This document shows positions 33,691-46,564 of a stretch of DNA of 64,000 nucleotides, piece after piece. Each line of letters starts with the position of its first letter. Within the stretch, counting starts at the first letter, position 1. The DNA is from Progne subis subis (Eukaryota > Chordata > Aves > Passeriformes > Hirundinidae), in NCBI GenBank assembly GCA_022316685.1, contig JAKJHU010000084.1:2303001-2367000 (forward strand), given 5' to 3'. A program made the position numbers and the translations under genes. The notes under the pieces were generated by a model. The model was not told where the DNA came from, made no database searches, and saw only the letters and a list, made by a program, of their open reading frames with translations.

Positions 33691-36600
33691 TTCCAGCATA
33701 CATCCCAGCTACAGCTAACAATCCTAAGGCCATTAAAGACTCAATTATTCAGATATTCTCCGTGCGCCACAGCAAGCCAGCATCCTATTTCCCATTTTCA
33801 GTGATGTCAGAAAGTCAATGCTTTAAAAGCCCACAGGCACTCTCAGCAAATACCATAATCCCATTACAGATGGGATTTCTATTTAATTGGAAATAAATAA
33901 GCAGGCAAAATAGCCCGACAGCCCTCCCCTGTGCCCAAGCCAGGCTGTCACCCACCACTATTCCAGTTTAAAGTCCATGTCCATTATTAAAGACACTTTG
34001 CAAGTGCAACCACGCAAGGCTCAATCCTACATTTAACCACGGAAATGTGATGTGTAGGAACAAAAGCTTTTCCTCATTGCTCTGCTCTGGCAGAGGAGGG
34101 AGTCAGCCTCTGTCAGCTGGAGGTGACTGATAATTTGTCAGGGAGAGCACTGAAGGCAGTGCCAATCCTGCTGGAGAAGGAAGGCTGGGATAAATCCCTC
34201 CCAGTAATCCCCACTGAGCTCTGCCGGGCTGACATCTGTCACGCTAAGTCACTGATGGCTGAGGAGATGGAAATCATGCTGAAGCACCCATGGATGGGAA
34301 CTCTGTCCAGCTGCCAAATGGAGATAAAATAGGAGATGTAAACCACAGAAAGAGCTGCTTCAGCTGGAAGCTTTCCAACAGAAAAGTGGGATTCCAGACA
34401 TGGCAAAACCCACCAAATTTTTGCATCAAATAAGATGTTAGCAAATCTTCTATTTAAATCCTTTCTTCCCCTCAAAGATAATAAAAATGTCAGTTTTCCA
34501 CTTATTAATTTCCCTCTCTTTTCCCAAAAAGTCCTTTTCCAATTGTCTTTCCAATACTTTCTGTAAAAGTAATGATGGCAAAAGGAAATCATGCAGAGAA
34601 AAATATGTAAGAGAACGAAGTATCTTCCTGCAAGCCTCATCCAAAATAAAACAAACAAACAAAAAAAAAAAGTAGAGGGAAGGCAAGGAAAAATGCAAGA
34701 ATGCAAGGAATATAATATTTAAAAAGTCAAATATGTGAATATAAGACACATAAGGCAATCCACTTCATCTTCAAACAGTTGTTTTATCATAAAAAGCTAC
34801 ACAGAAGAGTAAAAGATTCCACCAGGAGCACTTCATCCATGCTTCTGCAGAAGATTGTTCAGGGACCATTAGCCACAAACCACAATGCCCAAGAAGAGAG
34901 TACATGTGATAAATCCTCTCATCTTACTCTATCAGATATGCTAAAGCTTTGAATTTTTTTCTTGGAAGCTTCCAAATCATGCAGCACTGCCATTGCTGGA
35001 GTTGGGTTACACAATCTGAAATCACCAGCAGACAACCAGAAGCACTATTGGTTTTCTTTATCTTACTCTTTAATGTAAGAAATCAGACAATAAATAGAGC
35101 CTATAAAAGTCGAGCCAGGAGAATTCTGCAGTTGTTTCACCTGAAGAAAGTCAGGGGCATTGGCTCATCTCATAAAGCACCTCACAGAAAACTAAGGGAG
35201 AGTAGTCAGAAAGTACAAATCGAGAAGCAGTTTTATAGCAACCTCCTTGCCAAACCTTTCACTTCTCCTTAAGTCTTTAGGCATTGGATCCTGATTTCAT
35301 CTATTTTATGATGCATTTTGGAACAGACCTAACTTATTTAAGGCAAATGGGGACAGAAGCTGATTTTAGTCTAGGAACAGTCATTAATGACTAAAAATAC
35401 TCTAGGAAAAGTTAAAAACAAGCCAAAGGTTAAAATCAAACAAACAAAAATCATGAGATTATCTGAAAGTACAGATCAGCAAGTGCTTGCCAGTGGTGAA
35501 ATGTTTACAGGAGATCCATTGAAATAACAACATTTCTAGCAGCTTTGGTTTTTTCTACTGACTGACCCGGATTTGCAAATAAATTAGTTTAAATTTATAT
35601 AAAAACTACATACATATATGAGTACGTGTATAAAAACTAAGTAAGTAGGACCCTTAGGAAGACCCTTATTATGAGATGAGCGATAAGCAACAACAAAAAG
35701 ATCCTCTTCCCCAACCTTTTGGTACTGCTTGTTTTAGTTAGATCCTAAAAGACTGTGAACCTGTCAAAAGACAAATATTTTGGGCAGACATTTGAATTGT
35801 CTATCTATAATAAGAATGGACTCAAACAACAGAACTGGTATTCTGCTAAATGCATCTAAATTCCCATGAGGACTCAGCCCTTGTTCATGGTAAATACAGG
35901 ACACCTTCCTCTGTGCTGGAATCAAACTACCTTAGGAATGGTTAAGGGTGTCCACATGGCAAATTATTTGTCTTACTTCAGAGTAACTTTCCCACCTGGG
36001 CTTCACTATGTTTATTCTTTTTTGTGTGAGTGGTTTCAGTGGGATCTGAAAAGAGAACTGGAATGAAAAACTGTTTTATTTTATCGCTTGAGAATAATTT
36101 AGATTTTGCTAGAGCAATTTTCCCCTTAAATACAACAAAGTTATTTTCTAAGCATGGCATCTACTCCTTTCCTTATCTGCGTTGCCTTGGAAACACAGAC
36201 AAAGATTAATTTTCTTAAGCAGGCCATTGAGTTCCTCCCGTCCATACTTCCACTGTATCACAGCTGCAAGAATTATGCTCCAGTGAAAGCTTGCCTCAGT
36301 GTCACTCAACTACTCAATCAACTACTTGGTAGCTGTAGGTGCTACTGGTAGGATTCCTCCCTTCCTATGCTTCATCCATGCCTGGAATATTAGAACAGAA
36401 AAAATGAGCAATATACACATCCAAATCTTCACAAATTTGGGGAAAAGAATGCAGCTGAAAGAATTCAGCTGCTCGACCCAGCCAGCATTTGCTGTTCCAT
36501 TTGCCTTTTGCACTGTCTTCTCCTTCCTCTAAATAATACTATGAACATGAAAAATAGTACATTCCAACACTTAAGATTAAATGCCACAGATTTTCATGCT

Positions 36601-37654
36601 AAGTTGACTGAATTGGACACTGAATCTGACCCAGCACAAGGAAACAATTCGGGGATGACACTGACTGTATTTCTATTTGCAACAGAGTGAAAGGCCTGAA
36701 AAAGGCCATTATTTCTAGTTTCTCAAGTAGGTGCGAACAAAAGACTCTTGTACATTAACAGGTCAGCAAACATGACTGAGCAGCAGCATTTCAGAAACCC
36801 TGATATCCATTGTCTGACTACTGACAGTGGGCCTGCATAGGATTCCCAGGTTGTCTGCTCGGTGCAGGAGGGCTACAGAGAAAAACTTCTGCGAATAAGA
36901 TGAGCATCTACATAAAACGTCAGAACAACATCAGCATTTGTTCCTCCTCAGCCCTAGCACACTCAAGCCAGCAGGCTTAAACAAAAATCTGCACTGAATA
37001 TTTCCCAAAGGTCACATCTTTAGTTTCATAGTGCTCGCAGCAAAGAATTGCCAGATCCGTTCATTGTATGCTCACAGTAAATACTGGGGACCAAAGAGGA
37101 AAAAAGGCTCTAGGAAAATGACTGAGATTTAGCCCCTAAGGGGCCACAGAACACGTGGGGTGCATGAATCAAAATACAAACACTTTGCTACTGATTTAGG
37201 GAGAGTAGTGTATAGATGAGCATTTACACCAACACCTGTGGGCAACCTATGTCTGATCAGGGACACCTGCAAGAATGAAGAGAAGCAAGGCAAACAAACA
37301 AACTCCACTGCAGATCTAGGCCTATAATCTTGTAAAATGCAGGTTTAAGCCCATCAGTGGAGCTCAGGAAGTTCTAAGTCAGTTCGCTATTTTTAATCAT
37401 CCAACATTAAACACTAAGTAGAGACAGCATTCCAAGGAAAGGTTTATCCATGTTAATCATTTCTTATGGAATCACTGACAATTTAGTGGGAAATAACAAT
37501 GCTAAAGATACCTCTGTGTTCACTCATTGCTCACCAGTCTTGTATCTTAAGAGCCTTAAGCAGGGACTCTAAGGGAAGCAAGGCAACTGGGAAGTTGTTT
37601 AATCTGTCACTAAGAAATACTAATTTATCAATAAATAAATAATTGAAAATCACC
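33691..37654. other. Unique non-coding sequence
   Basis: No TE recognised. ORFs up to 155 codons are AT-rich chance frames. An RFX-like X-box is noted at 36181. Confidence 0.5.
36181..36194. promoter_or_regulatory. RFX X-box-like palindrome
   Basis: GTTGCCTTGGAAAC matches the imperfect palindromic X-box pattern (GTTGCC, 2-nt spacer, GGNAAC). 'acaaag', a TCF/LEF-type core, follows 7 bp later. Motif match only. Confidence 0.3.
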
Positions 37655-37772
37655 GTGACCTTATTAAAGGGAATCAGTGATTCTGTGACTTTAAAAACAT
37701 ATTGAACTCTATGATTCTTGTGGGTCCCTTCCCAGGAATGCTCAGGATATTCTGAGATTCTGTGATTCTAAA
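37655..37772 (+). mobile_element. CR1 LINE tail remnant
   Basis: Contains 'gaatcagtgattctgtgact', then 'ctctatgattcttgtgggtc', 'ccttcccaggaatgctcagg' and 'attctgagattctgtgattc'. This is the terminal part of a plus-oriented CR1, perhaps two tails nested. Confidence 0.7.
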
Positions 37773-38657
37773 ATCCCTATATTAATGTACTATTCATTTA
37801 ATGGTGAGTGGTGTTTAACTGTAAGGGACACAGGGAAACAGTGCTGCATTTTGGGCAAATAGGACTTCAGTCATCCAAGGGAGTGTTTTATGAATGGTAT
37901 TAGGTACTTTGGGAATTAATCTACTCCAGGTCACTGTTCATCCCCTGGGCACGCCCTGTGCTCTGTACCAGCTCCCAATATAGTTCCTGACGTGACAGGA
38001 TCTCCAAGCCCCACGACACCCCAGGGGACAGGGACACGGAAAATACCAGCGTGTTTTTATTGATTTAGAGTCAGCAGTGGCAAACCATCATCGACAGCTG
38101 GAGATAAATGTAACCTACATCTGGTGAGGGACACATCGGAAAAACAGGAGAAGTGGGGCAACAAAAGGCCAATCTCAATTAGCTTTTATTGACCCTGTTG
38201 CATAAGCAGGCCAGACAGCCACCTCAGTGCAGAGGTCTAGATGCATTTTTTCCCTTCCGTTGTTTTCCAGAAGATCCAAGGATATTCCATCCTAACTACA
38301 TGAGGAGCAGAGCATGAGCCAACCCTAACACATTTGAACACAGAGCAGCCCAGAAAGTAGCTGAATAATAGTCTGGCCAAAGGGTTGAGCAACTTCTGGG
38401 GAAAAATAACAACTACATACTCCCAAGTTAATCTCAGGAGAAAAGCTTTCATCAGTTCCACAATATTTTAAAATGCAAATTCTATTGTTATCATGCATTC
38501 CTTTACTATGCTGACTGCAGGGAGAGTCCACCACCAATTCTGCTGACAATAAAAATGGCATTTCCAAACAGTTCTGGGTGCTATAGGAGGTATTTTCTTT
38601 CAGAAAAAACTTGAAAAAACGGGTTTTAAAAGGCACTGAGAAGAGTCTGAAATTCAG
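37773..38657. other. Unique non-coding sequence
   Basis: No repeat or exon recognised. Confidence 0.45.
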
Positions 38658-39002
38658 AGAATTACAGAATCCTGGAATTATGGAATGGTTTGGGTTGGAA
38701 GGAACCATCTCATTCCACCCTCTGCCCTGGGCAGGGACAGCTTCCACTAGCCCAGCTTCCTCCAAGCCCCATCCAGCCTGGCCTTGGACACTTCCAGGGA
38801 TCCAGGGGAAGCCACAGCTTCTCTGGTCAACCTATGCCAGGGCATCCCTGCCCTCCTAGGGAAGAATTCCTTCCCAATATCCCACCTAACCCTGCCTCCT
38901 GGCAGTGGGAAGCCATTTCCCCTTGTCCTGGCATTTCAGGCCTTTGCCCCAAGTTCCTTTCCAGCTCTCCTGGAGCCCCTCTAGGTACTAGAAGGCTGCT
39001 AA
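38658..39002 (-). mobile_element. CR1 LINE 3' end, about 345 bp
   Basis: Reverse-oriented, with a full set of markers: 'aattatggaatggtttgggt', 'cctctgccctgggcagggac', 'cttccagggatccaggggaa', 'tccttcccaatatcccacct', 'ctttccagctctcctggagc' and 'ctctaggtactagaaggctg'. The ORFs across it are repeat-derived. Confidence 0.95.
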
Positions 39003-39406
39003 TTAAAACATTCCTAATTAAAAATGGCCCAAGAGGAGATGCAAACAATGATTGGATGCTAAACTTACTATCTGAGGAACAAACTTCATGACCAGCACAG
39101 AGACACCATCAATTAATTTTATCTAGCAAGGCGATGTTCATTGATCAAAATTCATGCCAAACTGTCATTGAGACCCTCATCTGGCCAGATGTTCGTGAAA
39201 AGCCAAGGGGGAAGGGGCAATGGTATTTACTGTTCTAAATAGTCTCTGTAACAGATATTAAATAATAAATCTTAACATGGAGGCCAGCAAGTAGAGCTGG
39301 GAAGAGTCACTGCAGCTGCCTTACAGACGTTTTTGTTCCATATCTGGAGAGAGCAGCACCTTTTGTCTTGTCCACAAGTTCTTTGAGGAAACTGAATTTT
39401 GCTTTT

Positions 39407-39444
<38 letters not shown>

Positions 39445-42052
39445 CATTCTTTTCCTGACCTTCCCCTCATATTTCACAGCGTTTTCACCCTGCTGGTAGG
39501 AGGTGCCTTTCTGCTGACGTCCATTCTGACTCAGCCAGCCCTGACTGTTCCAGCACTGGCCATGTTTCAGCTCAGGCACAAAGCTTGAGGTGAGCTATGT
39601 CAAGTGTGCTGCAGCCTTTCCCAAGGAGACACAGCTGTCCCTAATGGGCATTTTAAAGGGCACCTCTTTCTCCAGCCTGGCAAGGAATACTCCTTGAAGC
39701 AAAGCTTTAAAACAAAGATAGATTTTAGCCACGTGACTATGGAAAATAAACGTATTTAGTAAACACTCCTCCCTGTTCTGAATGTGTTAAACATGCCAAC
39801 TGACCTTTAATGGAGATGTGGCACTATCAGAACTTTGCCTCAGACAAAAGCTGGCCAGTTCTAATTCCTTAATCATCTTAACTGAGATACTTTAAGCCAG
39901 AAGCACTGGGGTTTTTTTTGGCAATATTAGAATTTCCAGGTAATTACAGTAATGGGTACTTGGAAATCAAATACTGACTCACACTACATAGGAAGGAATT
40001 CTAGAGCCTGATTCTGATGTACCAATAAAATTTACTCTGGTAATAGCTCTTTAATGCTACTGACTGCCTGGAGAACTGTAAATTACTCACACAAAGGACA
40101 AGGTCAGAATTCGAATCAATTTCATGACCAGCCATAAGAACATCACTTGTACCTAGCAGGCAGGTGATGTTTTGGCTCTCCAAAGTGCCTGACATACATA
40201 TTAGATAACAAATACCATCCTCTTTTAAGCAGTAGGAGCATTGTCCATCATATATACAAGTGCAGGAAATATTCCTGCATATATACATATGCAGGAAACA
40301 AATGCAACAGTAGAACCAAAGTTTATCCCAACCTGAAGCACCACAGACAAGGCACAGTTCAGTCCCACGCTCTGCAAACCAAGCATTTTAACTGTGCCCT
40401 CTGACAAATACGGACAAGTGTAGGCCAGCAGGAGTAGGAAAAGTCACCATTTTCCTAGTTTTAGGTCCCATTGTCAGGAAGCAAAACCATATAATTATTG
40501 CCACTGAATCTCAGGTCCTAATTCTAATGCAGAAAGAAAGGTAAAACCTCAAAAAGGAAAACTGTGATGGGAGAAGGGAATTCAGTATTGGATATCTGTG
40601 ATCATCTAACTCTGGAAGACACAGCTTTCCCAAATAAGAGCAACTATAGAAACTAAAAGGCAGAGTAAGTACAAAGAGAAGAGGGGGTCGCTCACAAGTA
40701 CTGTGGTCACTGTGCAGCCACTTACACATTGGGAAATGTCCTCCTGGCTACCCTGGCTGCACAAACCCCAGGAGGATACCGGGAAGAACTCTGTGGAACT
40801 TCCAGAGATCCTTACAGAATTTTCCTTTTTCCAGTATGCATTTCAGAAAAAAGTTGCAGTAAGATTTATATTTTTACATCCAGTGCAGCAAGACACCAAA
40901 TTAAGCTGTGCATGAGCTTGTGCATTGTTACAGCCAAACAGGAAGTGAGATCTGCTCCACACATTTTCTGCTGTGTGTCTCTGCCGTAGCATTAGAGCGG
41001 TTCATTAAGAGCCCATTTAAAAGCACATCACTTTCCATTAAACTCCTTCATTCTCACAAGAGCTCAATTGTTTCATCCTTATTAAATTCTTGAGAACTTG
41101 CCCATGAGAGTATTCTAACACAGGCTAACAAACTGTGAAGATTTCAAAGATATTCTAAGTATTAGATATTTACATCCTTAAGAACACTTCTGCTCCAGAC
41201 AGTGAAATTAATTCAGGCCGGCTTGCCCTAAATTTTTTTTCCAGCTCCCCAAGAGATTTTGCCACTAGGTTAACAATATCAAGCTGGTAAAAAACAAAGT
41301 GCCACAAGATTTGTAGAACAATCCATAAATTGCATCTAGAATAAAAGTTCATGGAATTAGATCTTTTTAAATAAAGAAATTATTATAATTCAAAGAATAA
41401 AGTGGGGAAAAATAGAGTAATGTTCTTTCCACGCAGTAAGTCTACATACGTAATTTTTTTTTCCTCAACAAAATTTCTTTGGAAAGCATTGTTTGACTAC
41501 TTTTGTCAAGTACAGGTAGGACTGGAAAAGATTATAAAAAAGAACACTCATACTCAAAATTGGATCAGCTTCACCCAGCATTTGCTATTCAAAGCCCACA
41601 GAAAGGTGCTACAACATCAAATACATTTTAAACTTGCTCCTTTTTCACTAGGAAGAGCCTATCAAAACTCTTTGTCAGTGAGAGCTTCTCCTGGAGCAGG
41701 AGCAGCAGTCCTGGAGCCACCATTGCTGCTGCAAGGATCAACAGGGTGTTGGTTCCATTTCTGGGAGACATGGGTATTCCAGATGTGCTGAGGTTCTTAC
41801 TGCACTTCTGACTCTCCAGCTGCCTCATAACAGGAATAACAGACCTTTCTTTCCAGACCTCTGTGGTGAAAACATGGCAGTTGCCCATAAAATCTGCTGC
41901 AAACTCATTTTATTATGAAATTCACTACAGATTCCATAGACAGGGAAAACAAGGTAATATCTTTGCCCTTGCCACAGTCTTTTTGTCCTTGAAAATTTAA
42001 GTTTTCTTCTTCAGTCTCCTTTTCCTTAAGCATGAGAATTCTGTTGCTTTTC
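39003..42052. other. Unique non-coding sequence
   Basis: Contains a T30 run and a 95-codon minus-strand ORF (40001-40288) that is Cys-rich at its start and has a donor-like 'gtgagt' near 40078. No acceptor, homology or domain supports a gene. Confidence 0.45.
39411..39440. repeat. T30 homopolymer
   Basis: Uninterrupted run of 30 T, preceded by 'gctttttga'. Confidence 0.95.
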
Positions 42053-42252
42053 TTCACAGAAAGGGTTGTAAAACATGGGCACAGGCTGCCCAGGGCAGTG
42101 GTGGAGTCCCCATCCCTGGAGGTGCTCAAAACCCACATAGATGAGGCACCTGGGGTCAAGGTTTAGTGGTGGATGTGGTGGTGGTGCTGGGCTGACGGTT
42201 GGACTTGGTGATCTTAAAGGTCTTGTCCACCCTTAACAATACCCTGATGCCT
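42053..42252 (+). mobile_element. CR1 LINE 3' fragment
   Basis: Plus-oriented: 'gggcacaggctgcccagggc', 'gtggtggagtccccatccct', 'ggaggtgctcaaaacccaca', 'gtggtggtgctgggctgacg' and 'gttggacttggtgatcttaa', ending in a decayed tail. It is of the 'ggtggtgg...gacggttggact' subfamily. Confidence 0.92.
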
Positions 42253-42644
42253 CAGACACCTATTTTCCATATCCCTGGTAACTCCCCCCACTCAGATGGG
42301 GACTGCTGGCATCAGTCCACCTCCATCTCATTCTTTCAAGGCACATTTCAATCACTGGAGACTAAACAACACCCTTGACTGAAGGCCTTGCCAAAGGAAA
42401 AAGCTCCTTCCCTGAGACCACTTAGAAAGATTTTGCCATGGGAAAAAGAGACCCAGACCTTGGGTTAGTGAAGCTGAAGTAAAGTAATTACGGTCAATTC
42501 TATAGTGAGAGAATGACCAAATTAAAACAACAAAAAAAAGGAAATGCTAATACTGCTTTTCAGCTGCAGATTTCAATGATTAGTTGTAAGTGTATGAAGA
42601 TGTTTTCACTACTTGAAGGTACCTCGTTGATTTTCCATTACAAA

Positions 42645-42680
42645 GCATATGGAAGTGCAGATGCGTATGGAAGTGCAGAT
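42645..42680. repeat. 18-bp tandem duplication
   Basis: 'gcatatggaagtgcagat' is followed immediately by 'gcgtatggaagtgcagat': one mismatch in 18 bp. Confidence 0.85.
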
Positions 42681-45600
42681 GTTCACATATTGTGTTACAC
42701 AACTATGATTGGAGTGACCCCAAACTGTCACAAGAAGACGTTTAACCCTCATTTCAGGTCAAATGTAGAAAAGATATTCAGATGCCTAAAGATGCAGATT
42801 GAAATCACTCTAATAATTAAAGCTAATTAAATTCAGCATGCATATACAAGTATGATCTTGTAAATAGTTGTAATGAAAATAGTGTTCAATAGTTTGGGAA
42901 TTATTATATCAACATTTTGAACAGCTTCAGGAAAACAGGCACAGCAAGAACTAGGATTAGATGAAGATTTCCCTAAAATCATCAACTCAGTGGTTGGCAG
43001 CATCAAAAAGTAGTGTCTCAGGAGTTGTTGAAAAAGAAATACAGCATGAAACAGGTAAGAAGATGATACCATTGCATACATTCATGGATCTTTCATACTG
43101 AGTAGTCTGGGAAGCTTTGGTGAAACACAAAACATGCAAAGTGGAAAAGGGTTTAAAAAGAGCAAAGACAATGATGAAATGTATGGACCGAGTTCCATAT
43201 GGGGATTGAGTAGAAATCCTGCAGCGCAGGAAAGGTTTGACTTACAGGGGATATTTTAGAATGTTATGTATTCTTGAATAGCCTGGAGGAGGTGAGTGAA
43301 AATCAACTGTCCCTCTCATGCACCAGTTCTTGTGCTGGAAGAGGAAGGGGAGTTAGCAGAAGTCAGGTTCTGAACAAACCAAGGCTGTTTCCAAAGCATT
43401 TGTTCAGCTCTTTCAAAGTACTCTAAATTTTGTGCAGCTACAACATCTTTTGGTAAAGAGTTGTACATGTCTACCACAGGCTACAACAATCTGTCTCCCT
43501 TTGTGTTTTGGCTGTGGAGTTTCACCCAATCAAATCTCACATGGATGTTGTTCTGCACTTTTGTAGTCCTTACCATTTGCTGCGTTTTCCATTTTTAATA
43601 ATCAAATAGCTTATATGAACTCCCAAAGCAAATGGACAAATGCTTAGCAAGAGCTGCAGTTGGAATTTTAAAAGTTACAAATCCCATCAGCCCTGCCTAA
43701 AAAAAAAATGGCTGGGAGATCACATGGGATTAGTCAGAGAGAAGAAAGGGAGAGGGAAAGGTATGATACACACCCTGTTTTTACTTTTTTCTTGGCATCT
43801 ATCCCCATCTGGCCATTGTCAGAGTCAAAGGAGGGGCCAACTGGGTCCCAGTCAGCATGTGTGTTCCTATGTTGACTAAAATCAGAGTGAAATTTAAAAA
43901 ACAAAATAATTTAATGGGATTTTATCTAATAAACAACTAAACAGTATTTGTTGTTCTGCCTTGAGCTGTTATTTTTGAGCACCATTAGCTGGGAATTAAT
44001 TAGTAGTAATTGGTAAACCCTTACTGTGAATCTTGCTGTAGAGTTCATGGTTTATCAAGATGTTTTGTGAAGATGCATTCTCATGATTCAGATGTGAGAA
44101 TAATGTTTTCCTTCAGGACTCCTGCAGGTTCCCTGCCATGACTCAGTGCTGTTATTTATTCTCCACGTTAAGGACACAGCTGCTTTGTGAGAACAAGTGA
44201 CCAGACTGATGGATTCTCATCACAACCAAAAGCAGAGGGGATGGATGGTTTCAACCTCTCACACAGTTTTAATGCTATCACATAAACTGCCCATAAACTG
44301 AGCTGAAAGACACAAACAAGTCACTCCAGATTTTGGAGTAAGTCCAATATTCTGACACACAGATGTTGTGAAAACATCTTACTCCTTATCTTTGATAGGG
44401 CAGATGCCAAAAACCTGTGATTTTGTGTTGTAAAAAGCTGATAAGCACACACAGATGCTTCCTGCTTGATACTGTAGGGTTCAGCAGAGCCCTCAGTGTC
44501 AGCAGACACTGGCAAACAAACTCTTTTATCTTTGTTGGTATTTTGAGTCCTTTGATCCTCTTATTTCAAATCTGGATCCAAAAAATTTCCAATTTATCTT
44601 TATTTTAGGCTCCTGAGAGAAAAAAACAATCCTTTTAAACCCAAGAAACTCCTGAGCAGTGATGAAACTGTGTATATTGAAAACATTTTTCAATCCCAGC
44701 AGCATTCTGAGGGCAAGGCTGGGCTCAAGAACAGGACTACTCTTTCTAAAGAGGGGGTTCTCTATTGTATCAGTACAGGCTCAAAGCCTGTTGACCCTTT
44801 TTACCTCCTTCCCTGTACAGAAAAGGTTCACTTCAACCACCAGGCAAGCCATGAGGCTTCCCTGTTCACATTTACTCTGCGATTTACACACCAAAAATAT
44901 CCACCTTCAAAAGAGGAGCATTAACAAGTGCTTTGGTGTTTTTCTATCAGGAGCCCAGATAAAAGAAATCAGTGCTTATATTTGCAAAGCCATTTGCTAC
45001 ATCAGATTACAGGCCAACATGCTGTATTTATAAATTCCTTTGCTTGGCAATGTTTGGGGAGCAGCAGGAAGAAAACTTTCAGTAGACAAACAAGCTTTGT
45101 GTAATCAGGAAGTTGGTAAACCCTGCTGTGGAACAGCAGCGTAAACTGCGTAACACTTTTACATTTCACGACTGACAAACAAAAGAGAATTCCTAGATTT
45201 AAAAAGGGAACAACTATCAGATCAAAGTGAATGAAAAATGCATTTCCTGCCTGCCCTTTGGAAGTTCCCTGCCTGTGAGCCTGCAGACAACAGCCACCGG
45301 CGATCATCCACAGCCAGCCAGGTGCCACTATGGACCAGACAATGGCAGCACCTCAGAAAACAGAGTAATTAAAATCTTACAAGGCTGCTTAGATCCCTGT
45401 ATTCATAAGGAGACTAAAAGAACTTAAACCCATCAGCAGCAAGACCTTTTTTTGAGTATAAACATCAGCAAGTGACATCACAGAGGAGAGACTTCACCTC
45501 CAATCCAATTTACATTGTCTGATCTGCTCCAGAGACAAACTCTCTTAATTCCTGCAGGGGTAACCTTGGAACATTTTCCCAGGCTGCTCAACTTGCCTTT

Positions 45601-46340
45601 GTGGGCCAGGCCAGCTCTGCTAGCCCCGGAGCTGTGACACTGACCTTAGCTGGGCATTTGGGTCACTCCTGGTTGGCCTCGGTGATGCCACACCCAGGAG
45701 CCCCACCGCATCTGTCTCACAGGAGGGGAGGAGCTGCAAAGCCTCTGTGAAGAGCACCCAGCATTGAAGCTGGAGAACAACATAGGCTGGCAACAGAACA
45801 GGCCTTAGCAGGAAAATACATTGGATTCATGACTAGTCTTTTTTTTTCTTTTCTTTCCCCCCCCCCAAGTGTCACGTGCTATTATAGAAATGTAAAAGCT
45901 TAAATCTGATTTTTTTTCCTAAGCTGCGAATACAGTATTTCCCTACCCTATTTATTCAAACCACTCTAATCAAAACTGTCGCTTGCTGTGGTCAGACACT
46001 TAGGAAACACAGCTATTCCCAAAAGTCTGTGGAAATGTTTATTTTTTCTTTGCCTCCTCGGGACAGTATTTCCTTTTAGCCCTGTCATACTGCTCTTTCC
46101 ACCAGATGGTTTGCTGGTTCCTATTCTAGCTAAGAGGGATTTAACCAGCTTGAATTAATCCTTACAGTTGTCATCGACTAAGTGTTAACGCTTTGACACT
46201 GCTTTAATCCCTAGGGATTTCTTTCCCCTCTGCCCCCGCCCTGCCGTGTGGAGAAGGAGGGAGGGAGGAGGGCACTCGGGATGTTGAGCTGACAGAACAA
46301 ACCCATGCTCCAGTTCAGCACCAAGGTTACAGCACTCACC
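42681..46340. other. Unique non-coding sequence
   Basis: Besides the possible old LINE at 43.3-43.6 kb and a C10 run at 45857-45866, nothing recognised. GC content rises from about 45.5 kb. Confidence 0.45.
43320..43570. mobile_element. Possible very old amniote LINE (CR1/L3-like) remnant
   Basis: 'acatcttttggtaaagagtt', 'gtacatgtctaccacaggct' and 'tgtctccctttgtgttttgg' recall an old LINE 3' segment shared across amniotes. The match is from memory and weak. Confidence 0.3.
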
Positions 46341-46430
46341 TGGATAATCCGTCCCGGGACATTCCTACGGGGAGTCAACGACCGCCAAGGAGCTTCTATT
46401 ACCGCAGGAAAACCCAATCATTTCAGTGAT
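46341..46430 (-). other. Candidate first or alternative exon with CpG cluster
   Basis: A minus-strand donor 'attatccag|gtgagtgct' lies at 46341/46340. Upstream on that strand, to about 46500, CpG dinucleotides are clustered in an otherwise CpG-poor region. The frame entering the donor reads EAPWRSLTPRRNVPGRIIQ and is open. The first ATG upstream (near 46421) is in another frame that stops before the donor, so if transcribed the segment may be 5' UTR. A weak acceptor ('ggtaatag') ends at about 46398. Gene identity unknown. Confidence 0.3.
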
Positions 46431-46521
46431 TATGTGTGAAACACGAGCACATGTACACATGTAAGATTTGGCTGGCCACTATTTAGCTTCCTCGGGGTAT
46501 TTTGTGTTTTCCACATCGCCC

Positions 46522-46525
<4 letters not shown>

Positions 46526-46561
<36 letters not shown>
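46526..46561. repeat. A36 homopolymer
   Basis: Run of 36 A immediately beside the CpG-bearing segment. Confidence 0.95.

Positions 46562-46564
<3 letters not shown>

Noticed and set aside
40100..40120. 'attcgaatcaa' resembling a tRNA B box
   Set aside because: No A box, acceptor stem or terminator at suitable spacing.
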